From an uncultured Gammaproteobacteria bacterium (GTDB lineage Bacteria > Pseudomonadota > Gammaproteobacteria > Steroidobacterales > GCA-2729495): a stretch of 64,000 nt of DNA. Position numbers and translations under genes: made by a program. Below the pieces are notes generated by a model, which was not told the DNA's origin, ran no database searches, and saw nothing but the letters and a program-made list of their open reading frames with translations. Below, piece after piece: positions 26,750-35,740 of the stretch (the first letter of the stretch is position 1; each line of letters begins with the position of its first letter). The stretch is from contig CAKZWQ010000005.1 of NCBI GenBank assembly GCA_937921935.1, positions 1 to 64,000 on the forward strand, given 5' to 3'.

Positions 26750-26918
26750 GCCATTTTCAACAGACAGCCGTATCGGCCACGGGTCCCGAGGGGAACACTC
26801 GAGGTCGCAGGGAACGATTGTCTGCGGAAAAAGGGGCCGGACAGGGGTGAGTTCACTTACATAAATGGGCCGCCTTCGGGTTAGGCGGAACCTTCGAATC
26901 AGGGGAAAAATCGTCGCA

Positions 26919-29900
26919 ATGAAAAGTGCAGCGCAGATGGATCGGGTCAAAGTGTCAACCATCGGCTTCCAGGAAGCCTCCATGGATATCTGGGACAAGA
27001 AGTACCGCCTCAAGTCGAAGGTGGGTGAGGTCGTCGATGAAACCATGGACGACACCTATAAACGCGTGGCCCGTGCGCTTGCCGAAGTTGAGCCTGATGC
27101 CCAGCAGGATCAGTGGTACGAGTCTTTTCTCTGGGCCTTGCGCAGCGGCGCGGTGCCGGCCGGGCGAATTGTTTCGAATGCCGGGGCGCGGCATCACAAG
27201 CCCGCCACCTCGACGATCAACTGCACGGTGTCTGGCACGGTGCAGGATTCCATGCACGACATTCTCGATAAGGTGCATGAGGCAGGTTTGACCCTCAAGG
27301 CAGGGTGCGGAATCGGCTACGAGTTTTCCACGCTGCGGCCTAAAGGGGCTTATGTCAGCGGAGCAGGGGCCTATACCTCGGGTCCCCTGTCTTTCATGGA
27401 TATCTACGACAAGATGTGCTTCACCGTGTCTTCGGCCGGCGGTCGACGTGGCGCACAAATGGGCACTTTTGATGTGGGCCATCCGGACGTATTGGACTTC
27501 ATTCGTGCCAAGCGTGAAGACGGTCGCCTCCGGCAGTTCAATCTGTCCCTGCTGGTTACTGACGAATTTATCAATGCGGTCCGCGCCAACAGTGAATGGG
27601 CCCTGGCTTTTCCCATCGATAAGCGGGAACTGGACAGCGGCAATATCGATCTGACTGATCCTGACCAGGTCCTCTGGCGCGACTGGCCCATGGATGGCTA
27701 CGTCACCAACGAAGAGGGCAAGGTTGCCTGCCAGGTTTTCCGTCGCCTGCCGGCGCGCCGGCTGTGGGACATGATCATGGCCTCCACCTATGACTTCGCA
27801 GAGCCCGGCTTCGTGTTGGTGGACCGGGTCAACGAGATGAATAACAACTGGTTCGACGAAAACATTCGGGCCACCAATCCTTGTGTCACGGCTGATACCT
27901 GGGTGCAGACGGCCGACGGGCCGCGCCAGGTGTCGGCACTGCTGGGCAAGCCTTTTACTGCGGTGCTTGATGGTCAGGCATTCGAATCCGGCGCCGAGGG
28001 TTTCTTCCTGACGGGGACCAAGCAGGTCGTGCGGCTCGAAACAGCGGGGGGCTATGGTCTGCGTCTGACAGCCGATCACCGCATTCGCCGGGTTGCTCGC
28101 TTCGATGCTGATACCACCGAGACGGACTGGTGTGCGGCAGGCGATTTGCAGGCGGGCGATCGCATCATGTTGAACGATCATCGTACCCGTGCCGCCTGGC
28201 AGGGCGCCTTCGGCCAGGAGGAAGGCTACCTGCTCGGCCTGCTGCGGGCCGGCGGCGGCCACCTTGAGAATCAGGATGCCAGCATCGTGCTGGGCACCGC
28301 CGCCCTGGCAGCCAATGGCGCTGTGGCGCCGCTGGCGGAGGCCGCCCAGGTGTTGATGACGACTGCCCAGTCAGCTGCCCGGGTCCTGGTCAGCGATCCG
28401 GCGCACGTTGCCTGGGAACAGCCGGCCGAGCGCGGCGATCGGCATCTGAATGTCCCCGGTCTTGGGCGCGTTGCCCGAGCTTTGAATATGACAGGTGATC
28501 TTGATGAACTGACAGCGTCGATCGAAGGGACTTCCAGTCGTTTCTATCAGGGTTTCCTGAAAGCTGCCTTTGACCTGCGTGCCGAACTGGTTAGCGAGGG
28601 TGCGGCCGGTCCCGCGGTTCGTTATACCGACCTGAATGATGAGGCCTTGCCGGCCATGCAGCGCATGTTGCTGCGTCTGGGCATCGTGACTCGTCGCAGT
28701 GGTCAACGCACATCGGCCGTGACGGGAGGCTGTCTGTGGATCAGCGGTAGCAATCTCGCCGTCTTCGCGCAACAGATTGGTTTCACGGATCCGGTGCGCG
28801 CAGCGCGGCTTGCTGAAGCCCTGGCTCATCCGTCCGTGGCCCAGGCCCGGGAGCGCTTCGTGGCCCGGGTGAAGTCCGTGACGCCAGATGGTTCAGCAGA
28901 GGTTTATGACTGCCAGGTGCCGGGGGTTAATGCCTTTGACGCGAATGGCATCTGGGCCCATAACTGCGGTGAGCAGCCCCTGCCACCCTACGGTTCATGT
29001 CTGCTGGGCTCTATCAATCTGACCAAGTTTGTCACGGACCCCTTCGGCGACAAGGCTCGCTTTGATTGGGAAGAGTTCCGCAAGGTCGTCAAGATTTTCA
29101 CCCGGATGCTCGACAACGTGGTGGAAATTAACGGCCTGCCCCTGGAGGGGCAGCGCAAGGAGATTTTCCGCAAGCGGCGCCATGGTATGGGGTTCCTCGG
29201 TTTGGGCTCGACCCTGACCATGCTGCGCTTGCGCTATGGCGCCGACAACGCAGTGGAATTCACCGAGTCCGTGGCCCGGGAACTGGCCGTGGCGGGTTGG
29301 GAGAGTGCACTGGACCTGGCCCGTGAGAAAGGCCCGGCGCCCATCATGCTGGAAGAGTTCCGCGTGACCGGTGAAATGCTCCGCCGCCGGCCGGAAATGG
29401 CAGCCGATGGCTGGCAGATAGGCGACATGATTCCCGGGCGCGTCCTGCATACACGCTATAGCCGCTACATGCAGCGGCTGGCCGAGGTGGCGCCGGAACT
29501 GGTCAAGGAGCTGGAGCGCACGGGGGCCCGTTTCTCCCATCACAGTTCCATTGCGCCGACGGGGACAATTTCCCTGTCGCTGGCAAACAATGCCAGTAAC
29601 GGCATCGAGCCCAGCTTTGCGCACCATTATTTCCGGAACGTTATCCGCGAAGGCCGCAAGACCAAGGAAAAGGTCGATGTATTTTCCTTCGAGTTGCTGG
29701 CCTATCGCGAGCTGGTAAACGCCCGGGCACTGCCGGGGTCAGACAAGGCAGAAGAACAACTGCCTGAATATTTCGTCGCTGCTGATGACATCAGCCCGCG
29801 TGAGCACGTGGATATTCAGGCCGCGGCGCAAAAGTGGGTGGACTCATCCATTTCCAAGACCGCCAATGTGCCGACGGAATTTGAATACGAAGAATTCAAG

Positions 29901-30146
29901 GATATTTATCTCTACGCTCATGAGAAAGGTCTGAAGGGTTGCACCACTTTCCGCTTCAATCCGGAAGCGTTTCAGGGTGTCCTGGTAAAAGAAGAGGACT
30001 TGAAGAACACCAATTACACCTTTGTGCTGGAAGATGGCAGTGAAGTGCAGGTGCGCGGTGACGAAGAGATTGAATACGACGGTGAAACGCACACGGCGGC
30101 CAATTTGTTCGATGCGTTGAAAGAAGGTTATTACGGCAAATTCTGA
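26919..30146 (+). CDS. nrdJ: Adenosylcobalamin-dependent ribonucleotide reductase NrdJa, intein-containing precursor
   Basis: Class II reductase catalytic subunit, oxygen-independent, making deoxynucleotides with a B12-generated radical. The precursor is 1075 residues from the ATG at 26919. An in-frame ATG at 26865 is possible but adds a non-family-like stretch. Extein motifs are 'QEASMDIWDKKYRLKSK', 'RIVSNAGARHHKPATSTINC' and 'AGCGIGYEFSTLRP'. The active-site NxCxE is split as 'NP' | intein | 'CGEQPLPPYGSC', and 'SSIAPTGTISL' follows. A 361-residue intein precedes the predicted radical cysteine, and splicing would leave 714 residues. The C-terminal shuttle-cysteine part is absent and is supplied by the next gene, as in the split Pseudomonas enzyme. 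Confidence 0.93.
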   Translation: MKSAAQMDRVKVSTIGFQEASMDIWDKKYRLKSKVGEVVDETMDDTYKRVARALAEVEPDAQQDQWYESFLWALRSGAVPAGRIVSNAGARHHKPATSTINCTVSGTVQDSMHDILDKVHEAGLTLKAGCGIGYEFSTLRPKGAYVSGAGAYTSGPLSFMDIYDKMCFTVSSAGGRRGAQMGTFDVGHPDVLDFIRAKREDGRLRQFNLSLLVTDEFINAVRANSEWALAFPIDKRELDSGNIDLTDPDQVLWRDWPMDGYVTNEEGKVACQVFRRLPARRLWDMIMASTYDFAEPGFVLVDRVNEMNNNWFDENIRATNPCVTADTWVQTADGPRQVSALLGKPFTAVLDGQAFESGAEGFFLTGTKQVVRLETAGGYGLRLTADHRIRRVARFDADTTETDWCAAGDLQAGDRIMLNDHRTRAAWQGAFGQEEGYLLGLLRAGGGHLENQDASIVLGTAALAANGAVAPLAEAAQVLMTTAQSAARVLVSDPAHVAWEQPAERGDRHLNVPGLGRVARALNMTGDLDELTASIEGTSSRFYQGFLKAAFDLRAELVSEGAAGPAVRYTDLNDEALPAMQRMLLRLGIVTRRSGQRTSAVTGGCLWISGSNLAVFAQQIGFTDPVRAARLAEALAHPSVAQARERFVARVKSVTPDGSAEVYDCQVPGVNAFDANGIWAHNCGEQPLPPYGSCLLGSINLTKFVTDPFGDKARFDWEEFRKVVKIFTRMLDNVVEINGLPLEGQRKEIFRKRRHGMGFLGLGSTLTMLRLRYGADNAVEFTESVARELAVAGWESALDLAREKGPAPIMLEEFRVTGEMLRRRPEMAADGWQIGDMIPGRVLHTRYSRYMQRLAEVAPELVKELERTGARFSHHSSIAPTGTISLSLANNASNGIEPSFAHHYFRNVIREGRKTKEKVDVFSFELLAYRELVNARALPGSDKAEEQLPEYFVAADDISPREHVDIQAAAQKWVDSSISKTANVPTEFEYEEFKDIYLYAHEKGLKGCTTFRFNPEAFQGVLVKEEDLKNTNYTFVLEDGSEVQVRGDEEIEYDGETHTAANLFDALKEGYYGKF
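27882..28964 (+). mobile_element. Intein in NrdJa with degenerate LAGLIDADG endonuclease
   Basis: A 361-residue in-frame insertion. The splicing blocks are intact. Block A starts at Cys1 ('CVTADTWVQTADGPRQV'), block B is 'GYGLRLTADHRI', block F is 'EVYDCQVPGVNAFDANG', and block G ends in 'WAHN' with Cys as the first C-extein residue. Between them lies a homing endonuclease region of the LAGLIDADG type. Both dodecapeptides have lost their catalytic aspartate: 'LLGLLRAGGG' and 'FLKAAFDLRAEL', where families have GD(G) and DADG. The intein therefore probably splices but no longer homes. Reading frame and codon use look like the host gene. Confidence 0.9.
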
Positions 30147-30188
30147 TTCACCGCCGCTGGTCGGCGGTATACAGGCAGGACAGGACTA

Positions 30189-30908
30189 ATGGCAGAGATA
30201 AAAATTCGCAGCAAGATCGTAGACTATCGGGTTGAGACGGGTGATGCCGCTAATGCAGAGGCGAAGGCGGCGGAACGGCCGCCCACCGTTATCGAGACCA
30301 GCGCTGACGGCAAGGTCGTGCGCATGCACGAGAAGCTCGAGCGGCCTGAGATGTTGCTGGGCTCCACCTACAAGGTGAAGACCCCGGTTTCTGATCACGC
30401 CATGTACGTGACGATTAATGACATCGTGCTGAATCCGGATACAGAGTTTGAGCAGCGTCGGCCCTTCGAGATTTTTATCAATTCCAAGAACCTGGATCAC
30501 TACCAGTGGATTGTGGCGTTGACTCGAATCATGTCAGCCGTTTTTCGCAAGGGTGGGGACGTGACCTTTATCGTTGATGAACTTAAGGCGGTTTTTGACC
30601 CGCGTGGCGGCTACTGGCAGCCCGGCGGTAAATTCATGCCCTCCATCATTGCTGAACTCGGCCATATCGTAGAAAAGCATCTGCAGTACATCGGGCTGTT
30701 GCCGGAAAGTGGTCTGGATGAACACCAGCAACGTCTGGTCGAGGCCAAACGGATGGAGTTCGAACAGCAGGCCAAGCAGCAGGATGCCTTTGCCAAAGGT
30801 GAATTTCCCGCGGGCGCCCAGCTCTGCGGAAAATGCAGTGTCACTGCCGTGGTGATGATGGATGGCTGCATGACTTGCCTGAATTGCGGCGAGTCGAAGT
30901 GCGGCTAG
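30189..30908 (+). CDS. nrdJb: NrdJb, C-terminal partner of class II ribonucleotide reductase
   Basis: 239 residues, beginning 42 bases after nrdJa. The middle carries a TSCPD domain ('YKVKTPVSDHAMYVTIND' to 'WIVALTRIMSAVFRKGGDV'). The end is a cysteine-rich tail, 'LCGKCSVTAVVMMDGCMTC' and 'LNCGESKCG'. In single-chain class II enzymes this tail delivers reducing equivalents to the active site through a cysteine pair, after reduction by thioredoxin or glutaredoxin. In Pseudomonas the same module is a separate NrdJb required for activity, and the arrangement here matches. A Rho-independent-like hairpin follows the stop. Confidence 0.9.
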   Translation: MAEIKIRSKIVDYRVETGDAANAEAKAAERPPTVIETSADGKVVRMHEKLERPEMLLGSTYKVKTPVSDHAMYVTINDIVLNPDTEFEQRRPFEIFINSKNLDHYQWIVALTRIMSAVFRKGGDVTFIVDELKAVFDPRGGYWQPGGKFMPSIIAELGHIVEKHLQYIGLLPESGLDEHQQRLVEAKRMEFEQQAKQQDAFAKGEFPAGAQLCGKCSVTAVVMMDGCMTCLNCGESKCG

Positions 30909-30910
30909 CC

Positions 30911-30927
30911 GCCGCCTGATTGGCGGC
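30911..30927 (+). terminator. Hairpin after nrdJb
   Basis: GCCGCC-TGATT-GGCGGC (6 bp) lies 3 bases after the nrdJb stop. A second small GC hairpin and CTTTTCAGGTTT follow, so the T tract is poor. It may end nrdJab transcription facing the converging tolC gene. Confidence 0.4.
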
Positions 30928-30990
30928 AGGCTGCCGCAGACTTTTCAGGTTTCGGCTCAGCTGCCGAGGAGTTGACGAAACCCTTGCTGC

Positions 30991-32409
30991 TTACTGCGCG
31001 GGGGCCTCATAGGTATCTGCCAGCCAGCTGTTGACTTCCTGCACGTCGGTTTCATTCAGCGTGCCCGCGGCTTCCTTCAGCAGCAAAACATTTAGAATGT
31101 AGTCGTAGCGGCTGCGCGCGTAGTTGGTTTCCGCCAGGAACAGCGTGCGACGGGCGTCCAGTACGTCCACCGTTGTGCGGGTGCCCACTTCGAAACCGGC
31201 TTCCGTGGCCTGCAGTGCCGTGTTGGCTGACTTCAGAGCTTGTCGCAGCGCCTTCACCCGGGAGATTTCCGAAATCACGCCCAGGTAAGAGTCGCGCGTC
31301 TGGCGTTCTGCTGCCCTGGCCGTGCGCTCCAGAACTTCCAGGGAGGCGCGGCGGCGGAATACCGCCTGTCTTGCGGCCGCAGTTGTGGCGCCGCCGGTAT
31401 AAATGGGCACGGAGAATTGCAGCTGGATCAATTCATTGGTGGTGTCATTCAGTGTGTCGATCCGCGACTTATCGATTTCCGGCGGATCCGTGCCCGGGAT
31501 CACGCCGGTATTGCGGCCGCCGCCTTCGATGTCCGAAACCCGGCGCTGGGCCAATAAACTGAGGGTCGGCAGATAACCCGACCTCGCGATACGGACGTCA
31601 TCCCGGGCAATATCCACGCCGATGTCGGCCGACATCAGGGCCAGATTCTGCTGCAGGGCGATTTCTACCCAACGATTTTCGTCCTGGGGTTCCGGGCTGA
31701 TCAGGGGAATTTCTTCTTTAGGGCTGTCCAGGTCCGGCGTGTACTGGCCGGTGATCTCGCGCAAGACCTCACGGCGATTGGCCAGCACTCGCTTGGCGGT
31801 GATTTCAGCCGCCACGGCTTCGTCATAACCGGCCTGGGCTTCCTGGACGTCGGTAATGGCGATCAGGCCGACTTCGAAGCGCTTTTCTGCCTGCTCAAGC
31901 TGGCGACCAATGGCTTCCTTGGCCGCCTGCTCGGATTCGAGGGTGTCCTGGGCGGCGAGGACATCGAAGTAAGCTGTGGCCACGCGCGTGATCAGGCTCT
32001 GCCGCGCCGCCTGGTAATCCGCCTCGGCCTGGGCGGCTTCCTTGTCGGCTTGGCGCACTCGCAACCACTGATCAGCCCTGAAAAGCGATTGCGTCAGGTC
32101 CACGGTCCAGCCCCAGCCGTCGGAGGTGGTGTCGCTGATGCTCGGTTGGACGACGGAGCCCACACCCCGAATAGCCCGGATATTGTCTTTCTGGTCACTG
32201 TAGGTCCAGCCCGCATTCACCTGCGGGAGCAGGGCAGCAATAGCCTGGGGTTTGTTCTGCAGAGTCGCCAGGAGATTCGCTTCAGCTTCTCGCAACTCTG
32301 GGTCACTGATCAAAGCCTGCCGGTAGATGTCTTCCAGGTCAGCAGCAACCGTCATCTGGCAGGCAATCAAGCTAGCGAATAAAGCGGACAGCCGGGGGAG
32401 TCGTCTCAT
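30991..32409 (-). CDS. tolC: TolC-family outer membrane efflux channel
   Basis: 472 residues when started at the ATG giving 'MRRLPRLSALFASLIACQ'. The ORF-track extension upstream is not family-like. A signal peptide ends near 'MTVAADLEDIYRQAL', the standard TolC N terminus. Two outer membrane efflux repeats follow, e.g. 'LLPQVNAGWTYSDQ', 'AYFDVLAAQDTLESEQAAK' and 'RFEVGLIAITDVQEAQAGY' in the first half and 'QLQFSVPIYTGGATTAAARQA' and 'GFEVGTRTTVDVLDARRTLF' in the second. It forms the trimeric tunnel shared by type I secretion and tripartite drug efflux. It lies downstream of the Pcm-like gene on the same strand, a common pairing. Confidence 0.92.
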   Translation of the reverse strand: MRRLPRLSALFASLIACQMTVAADLEDIYRQALISDPELREAEANLLATLQNKPQAIAALLPQVNAGWTYSDQKDNIRAIRGVGSVVQPSISDTTSDGWGWTVDLTQSLFRADQWLRVRQADKEAAQAEADYQAARQSLITRVATAYFDVLAAQDTLESEQAAKEAIGRQLEQAEKRFEVGLIAITDVQEAQAGYDEAVAAEITAKRVLANRREVLREITGQYTPDLDSPKEEIPLISPEPQDENRWVEIALQQNLALMSADIGVDIARDDVRIARSGYLPTLSLLAQRRVSDIEGGGRNTGVIPGTDPPEIDKSRIDTLNDTTNELIQLQFSVPIYTGGATTAAARQAVFRRRASLEVLERTARAAERQTRDSYLGVISEISRVKALRQALKSANTALQATEAGFEVGTRTTVDVLDARRTLFLAETNYARSRYDYILNVLLLKEAAGTLNETDVQEVNSWLADTYEAPAQ

Positions 32410-32530
32410 CTTCAAACCTTGAAATCGATATATATAGCGCCGATACAGGGCTCGGCGGGGCTCGCGACGCGACATGCTAACCCAGAGTGGCATCCGGATG
32501 TCAGGGGACCGACTCTCCGGCCGGGCGGGG

Positions 32531-33178
32531 CTAGAACTGGAATATTGGCTGCTGCAGCGCGTTCAGCAAGGCCGGTACGGCTGTCTCGAACAGCCGCTCG
32601 CGCTGCCAGTCATGTTCACCGGTACGGCGAATCCGCCAGGCCTGCATGAGCTGGCCGTCGCCAATAATCTGAAACATCCGGCCGCCCTGGGTCAGCCAGT
32701 CATCAAAACGCGAGTCCGCCGCGGGCAGCGAGCCGGTCAGGGCGATAACGTCGACCGCCGGCGGGCTCAATTCGTAAACGTCACCAATCACGACTTCGCA
32801 GTTGGCTATGTCCATGGCCTGCAGATTTTCCCGCGCAGCCTCGGCCAGTTCGGGAAAAATTTCCACGCTGCTTACCTGGGTGCTCAGCCGGGCCAGGCAG
32901 GCACTGACATAGCCGCTGCCCGTGCCGACTTCCAGCACATGATCTGTTGGCCGTATTTCCAGGGCCTGCAGTAGCTGGCCTTCCTGCAGAGGGGTCATGG
33001 TGAACTGCCCGCAGGGCAGGGGTATCGGTGCATCGGCAAAGGCCAGTGACCGATGGGACGCTGGTATGAAGGCTTCCCGGGGAACAGTTTGCAGTACCTC
33101 CAGAATGCGGGGGTCCATCACAGAGCCCGCACGCAGCTGCTGCTGCAGCATCACTTGTCGTGATTCGTCGAGATTCAT
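32531..33178 (-). CDS. Protein-L-isoaspartate O-methyltransferase family protein
   Basis: 215 residues when started at the second ATG ('MNLDESRQVMLQQQLRAG'), which aligns with the family N terminus. The ORF track starts six codons earlier, and neither start has a good ribosome binding site. Motifs are 'VPREAFIP', 'SLAFADAPIPLPCGQFTMTPL' and the SAM site 'HVLEVGTGSGYVSACLARL'. Pcm methylates damaged isoaspartyl residues, but many paralogues next to tolC have diverged and their substrate is unknown. Confidence 0.82.
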   Translation of the reverse strand: MNLDESRQVMLQQQLRAGSVMDPRILEVLQTVPREAFIPASHRSLAFADAPIPLPCGQFTMTPLQEGQLLQALEIRPTDHVLEVGTGSGYVSACLARLSTQVSSVEIFPELAEAARENLQAMDIANCEVVIGDVYELSPPAVDVIALTGSLPAADSRFDDWLTQGGRMFQIIGDGQLMQAWRIRRTGEHDWQRERLFETAVPALLNALQQPIFQF

Positions 33179-33362
33179 GGGGTTGATTGCTTGCATGCCG
33201 GGGGTATCCGCGAGCAGATGATCCTAACTGCTGCGCATTATGGTTAATACCGGGGTTTCGGGTCGAGGCCCTGGGCTATCCTAACAAGGCCGGTCGGTCC
33301 GCGAGTCTGGCGCGCCGGCGGCGTCACTCGCGGTTTCGACTGATCCGTTCCGAGTGAAGTTC

Positions 33363-35678
33363 ATGAGCGAAGCCTGGCTGATCTATGTGCTGATTGCGAT
33401 TGCCGCCGGCTTCGCACTCCTCGCCCTGTGGTTGTGGCGTTCCCGGCGGGCGGATCTGGCGCGGCTGCAGACCCTGCAGGCAGAGCTTGTGGATGCGGCC
33501 CAGAACGCGACCTTCGGCCGCCGCGTCTCCCTGGACCGGGTGCCCGGCGATTTCGCTGCCCTGGGTACCAGTATCAACAGCCTGTTCGATGCCCTGCAGA
33601 GCAAGGACGCGGAGCTGCACCAGCGCGAGTCCTTGTTTCAGGACCTGGCCAACACCATGCCCGAGATCGTCCTGGTGCACCGGGATCGTGTTCTGTTTGC
33701 CAATGAGGCCGCTTCCGCCGGACTGGGTTTGCCGCCTGAAGGTCTGGAGGGACGGCCCGTCATTGATCTTGTGCGGCCGGCCTATCGCGCCATGACCCGC
33801 AAGATGATCACCAGCCTCATGGCCAACGAGCCCATGCCCGAGCGCCCGGAGATCCAGCTGGTCAGCGCCGGCGAGCAGGGTATCTGGGTTGAACTGAGTA
33901 GCGCCCGGATCGATTTCCGTGGTCAGGAGGTCTTGCTGACCATCGCCCGGGATATCAGTTATCGAAAAAATATCGAGGCCAGCCTCGGGCGCAGCAAGCA
34001 GCAGGCCCAGGTCACGCTGGAGTCTATTGGTGAGGGCGTGATCACCACTGATACCCACGGCGTTATCGACTATATGAATCTCGCCGCGGAGAAGCTCACA
34101 GGGGTGAAACGGGAGACGGCCAGCGGCAAGCAGCTGTCGGAACTGGTCAGCCTGGTGGATGAGTCAGATCGTCGCAGCCTCGGGGACCCCGTTTCACGGG
34201 CCCTGACGGACCGGCGCCGGGTGGGCGTCGGTCGCCGTGCCCTGATGATCCCGGCCGACAAGGAGCGCGAGCTCTCTATCGAGATGACGGCCTCACCCAT
34301 TAAGGGCCCTGATGAACAGGTGGCCGGCGTGGTCGTGATCATGCACGACGTGACAGAGATTCGCGGTCTGACCCAGAAGATGAGTTACCAGGCGGCGCAT
34401 GATGCCCTGACCGGCCTCGTCAACCGGCGGGAATTCGAGCGCCGGGTAGAGGAATCCCTGCGCACCGTGCGCAATGATGCGGTTTCCCATGTGCTTTGTT
34501 ATCTGGACCTGGATCGCTTCAAAGCCGTTAATGACACCTGCGGCCATCTGGCCGGTGACAACCTGCTGCGTGAGATTGCCGGTCTGATCAAGGATGAAGT
34601 GCGTGGGTCAGATTGCGTCGCGCGCCTGGGCGGCGATGAATTCGGGCTGCTGTTGATTCGATGCCCTTTGGAAAAGGCGCGCCAGATTGCCGATGACGTG
34701 TGTAATGCGGTTCGCGATTACCGCTTCGTGTGGCAGGACAAGATTTTCACTGTCGGTGTCAGTGTTGGCCTGGTGCAGATCGGTCGGGAAAGCGGCTCTA
34801 TCAAGGACCTGCTGGCGGCAGCCGATTCTGCCTGTTATGTGGCCAAGCAACAGGGCCGGGGTCGGGTGCATGTCTACTCGGCAAAGGATGAAGCAGCGGC
34901 CCGTCAGCGCGGCGAGATCCGCTGGTTGCAGCAACTGCAAAATGCCCTTAAAGACGGGGGCTTTGAGTTATTTACCCAGCCGGTGATATCCATGGCGGGC
35001 CGGGTAGCCGTCGGGCCAGCCGCCGAAGTGCTCCTGCGCATGACTGATGATCAGGGTGCCCTGGTGCCGCCGAGTGACTTTCTCAAGGCCGCCGAACGTT
35101 ATCACCTGATGGGACAGATCGACCGCTGGGTTGTGCGCGCGACCCTGGCCGCCGTGGGCCAGGGCATGATTCGTTTGCCCGATGATCGCAGCTGCAGCAT
35201 CAATCTTTCCGGCCAAACGCTGGGGGATGAAAGCTTTCTGGAATTTGTCGTTGAATGCCTGGATCACAGCCAGGTTGCGCCGTCGAAGATCTGTTTTGAG
35301 ATAAGCGAACGCGCCGTCATGTCTGACTTAAGCCATGCCCGCCGCTTCATTGGCGTGCTGCATGGGATTGGCTGCTGCTTTGGACTGGACGACTTCGGCA
35401 GTGGCATTGGTTCCCTGGCAAGCCTGAGGGAACTGTCCATCGATTATCTGAAGATCGATGGTGCCTACACCCACGATTTAGCCAGCGACAGTGTCAATCG
35501 GCAGGTCGTAGGCGCCATTAGCCGTTTGTCACGCACCATGGGCTTCCGCGTGGTCGCGGAGCAGGTAGAAGAGCAGGTGGACTTCGATGCCTTGCGCGAA
35601 CTGGAAGTGGACTTCGTGCAGGGCTATTTCGTGGAACGGCCATCGCCCCTGGGCGGCGGACAGGCAAGCGCCTCCTGA
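33363..35678 (+). CDS. PAS-GGDEF-EAL cyclic-di-GMP turnover protein
   Basis: 771 residues from the ATG 'MSEAWLIYVLIAIAAG'. One N-terminal membrane helix, then a coiled stretch, then two PAS domains (about 90-210 and 220-340, 'VTLESIGEGVITTDTHGVIDYM'). The GGDEF domain (about 350-510) retains 'ARLGGDEFGLLL', so cyclase activity is plausible. The EAL domain (about 525-765) retains most catalytic residues: 'EVLLRM' (EAL reads EVL), 'FEISER', 'LDDFGSGIGSLA', 'YLKIDGAY' and 'AEQVEEQ'. The net direction of c-di-GMP turnover cannot be told. The gene stands alone and ends in a shared terminator with hppA. Confidence 0.92.
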   Translation: MSEAWLIYVLIAIAAGFALLALWLWRSRRADLARLQTLQAELVDAAQNATFGRRVSLDRVPGDFAALGTSINSLFDALQSKDAELHQRESLFQDLANTMPEIVLVHRDRVLFANEAASAGLGLPPEGLEGRPVIDLVRPAYRAMTRKMITSLMANEPMPERPEIQLVSAGEQGIWVELSSARIDFRGQEVLLTIARDISYRKNIEASLGRSKQQAQVTLESIGEGVITTDTHGVIDYMNLAAEKLTGVKRETASGKQLSELVSLVDESDRRSLGDPVSRALTDRRRVGVGRRALMIPADKERELSIEMTASPIKGPDEQVAGVVVIMHDVTEIRGLTQKMSYQAAHDALTGLVNRREFERRVEESLRTVRNDAVSHVLCYLDLDRFKAVNDTCGHLAGDNLLREIAGLIKDEVRGSDCVARLGGDEFGLLLIRCPLEKARQIADDVCNAVRDYRFVWQDKIFTVGVSVGLVQIGRESGSIKDLLAAADSACYVAKQQGRGRVHVYSAKDEAAARQRGEIRWLQQLQNALKDGGFELFTQPVISMAGRVAVGPAAEVLLRMTDDQGALVPPSDFLKAAERYHLMGQIDRWVVRATLAAVGQGMIRLPDDRSCSINLSGQTLGDESFLEFVVECLDHSQVAPSKICFEISERAVMSDLSHARRFIGVLHGIGCCFGLDDFGSGIGSLASLRELSIDYLKIDGAYTHDLASDSVNRQVVGAISRLSRTMGFRVVAEQVEEQVDFDALRELEVDFVQGYFVERPSPLGGGQASAS

Positions 35679-35687
35679 GCCAGACAT

Positions 35688-35717
35688 AAAAAAACCCCGG
35701 CAGTGCCGGGGTTTTTT
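35688..35717. terminator. Bidirectional intrinsic terminator
   Basis: AAAAAAA-CCCCGGC-AGT-GCCGGGG-TTTTTT: a 7-bp GC stem with a three-base loop flanked by A and T runs. It therefore works in both directions, between the converging GGDEF-EAL and hppA genes. Confidence 0.93.
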
Positions 35718-35740
35718 CGTTGCTTGCTTTTGTTTTTCGA

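Larger units (their letters stand above)
26351..26864. other. Long regulatory region upstream of nrdJa
   Basis: 514 bases between the divergent degQ and nrdJa genes with no convincing gene. From left to right it holds a DnaA-box match, a NrdR-box-like site, an AT-rich stretch with the inverted repeat GTCAGC-N12-GCTGAC (26597-26620), a strong sigma-70 promoter and a perfect 20-base palindrome. About 115 further bases of leader reach the first possible ATG of nrdJa. The two minus-strand ORFs crossing the region lack start signals and look random. Confidence 0.6.

Noticed and set aside
26720-26918. Possible cobalamin riboswitch in the nrdJa leader
   Set aside because: The leader is long enough to tempt, but I could not find a B12-box or the conserved core. 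An Rfam/Infernal search would settle it.
26955-28262. 435-codon minus-strand ORF opposite nrdJa and the intein
   Set aside because: Shadow of the reductase. No domain, no start signal, and it crosses the intein boundary.
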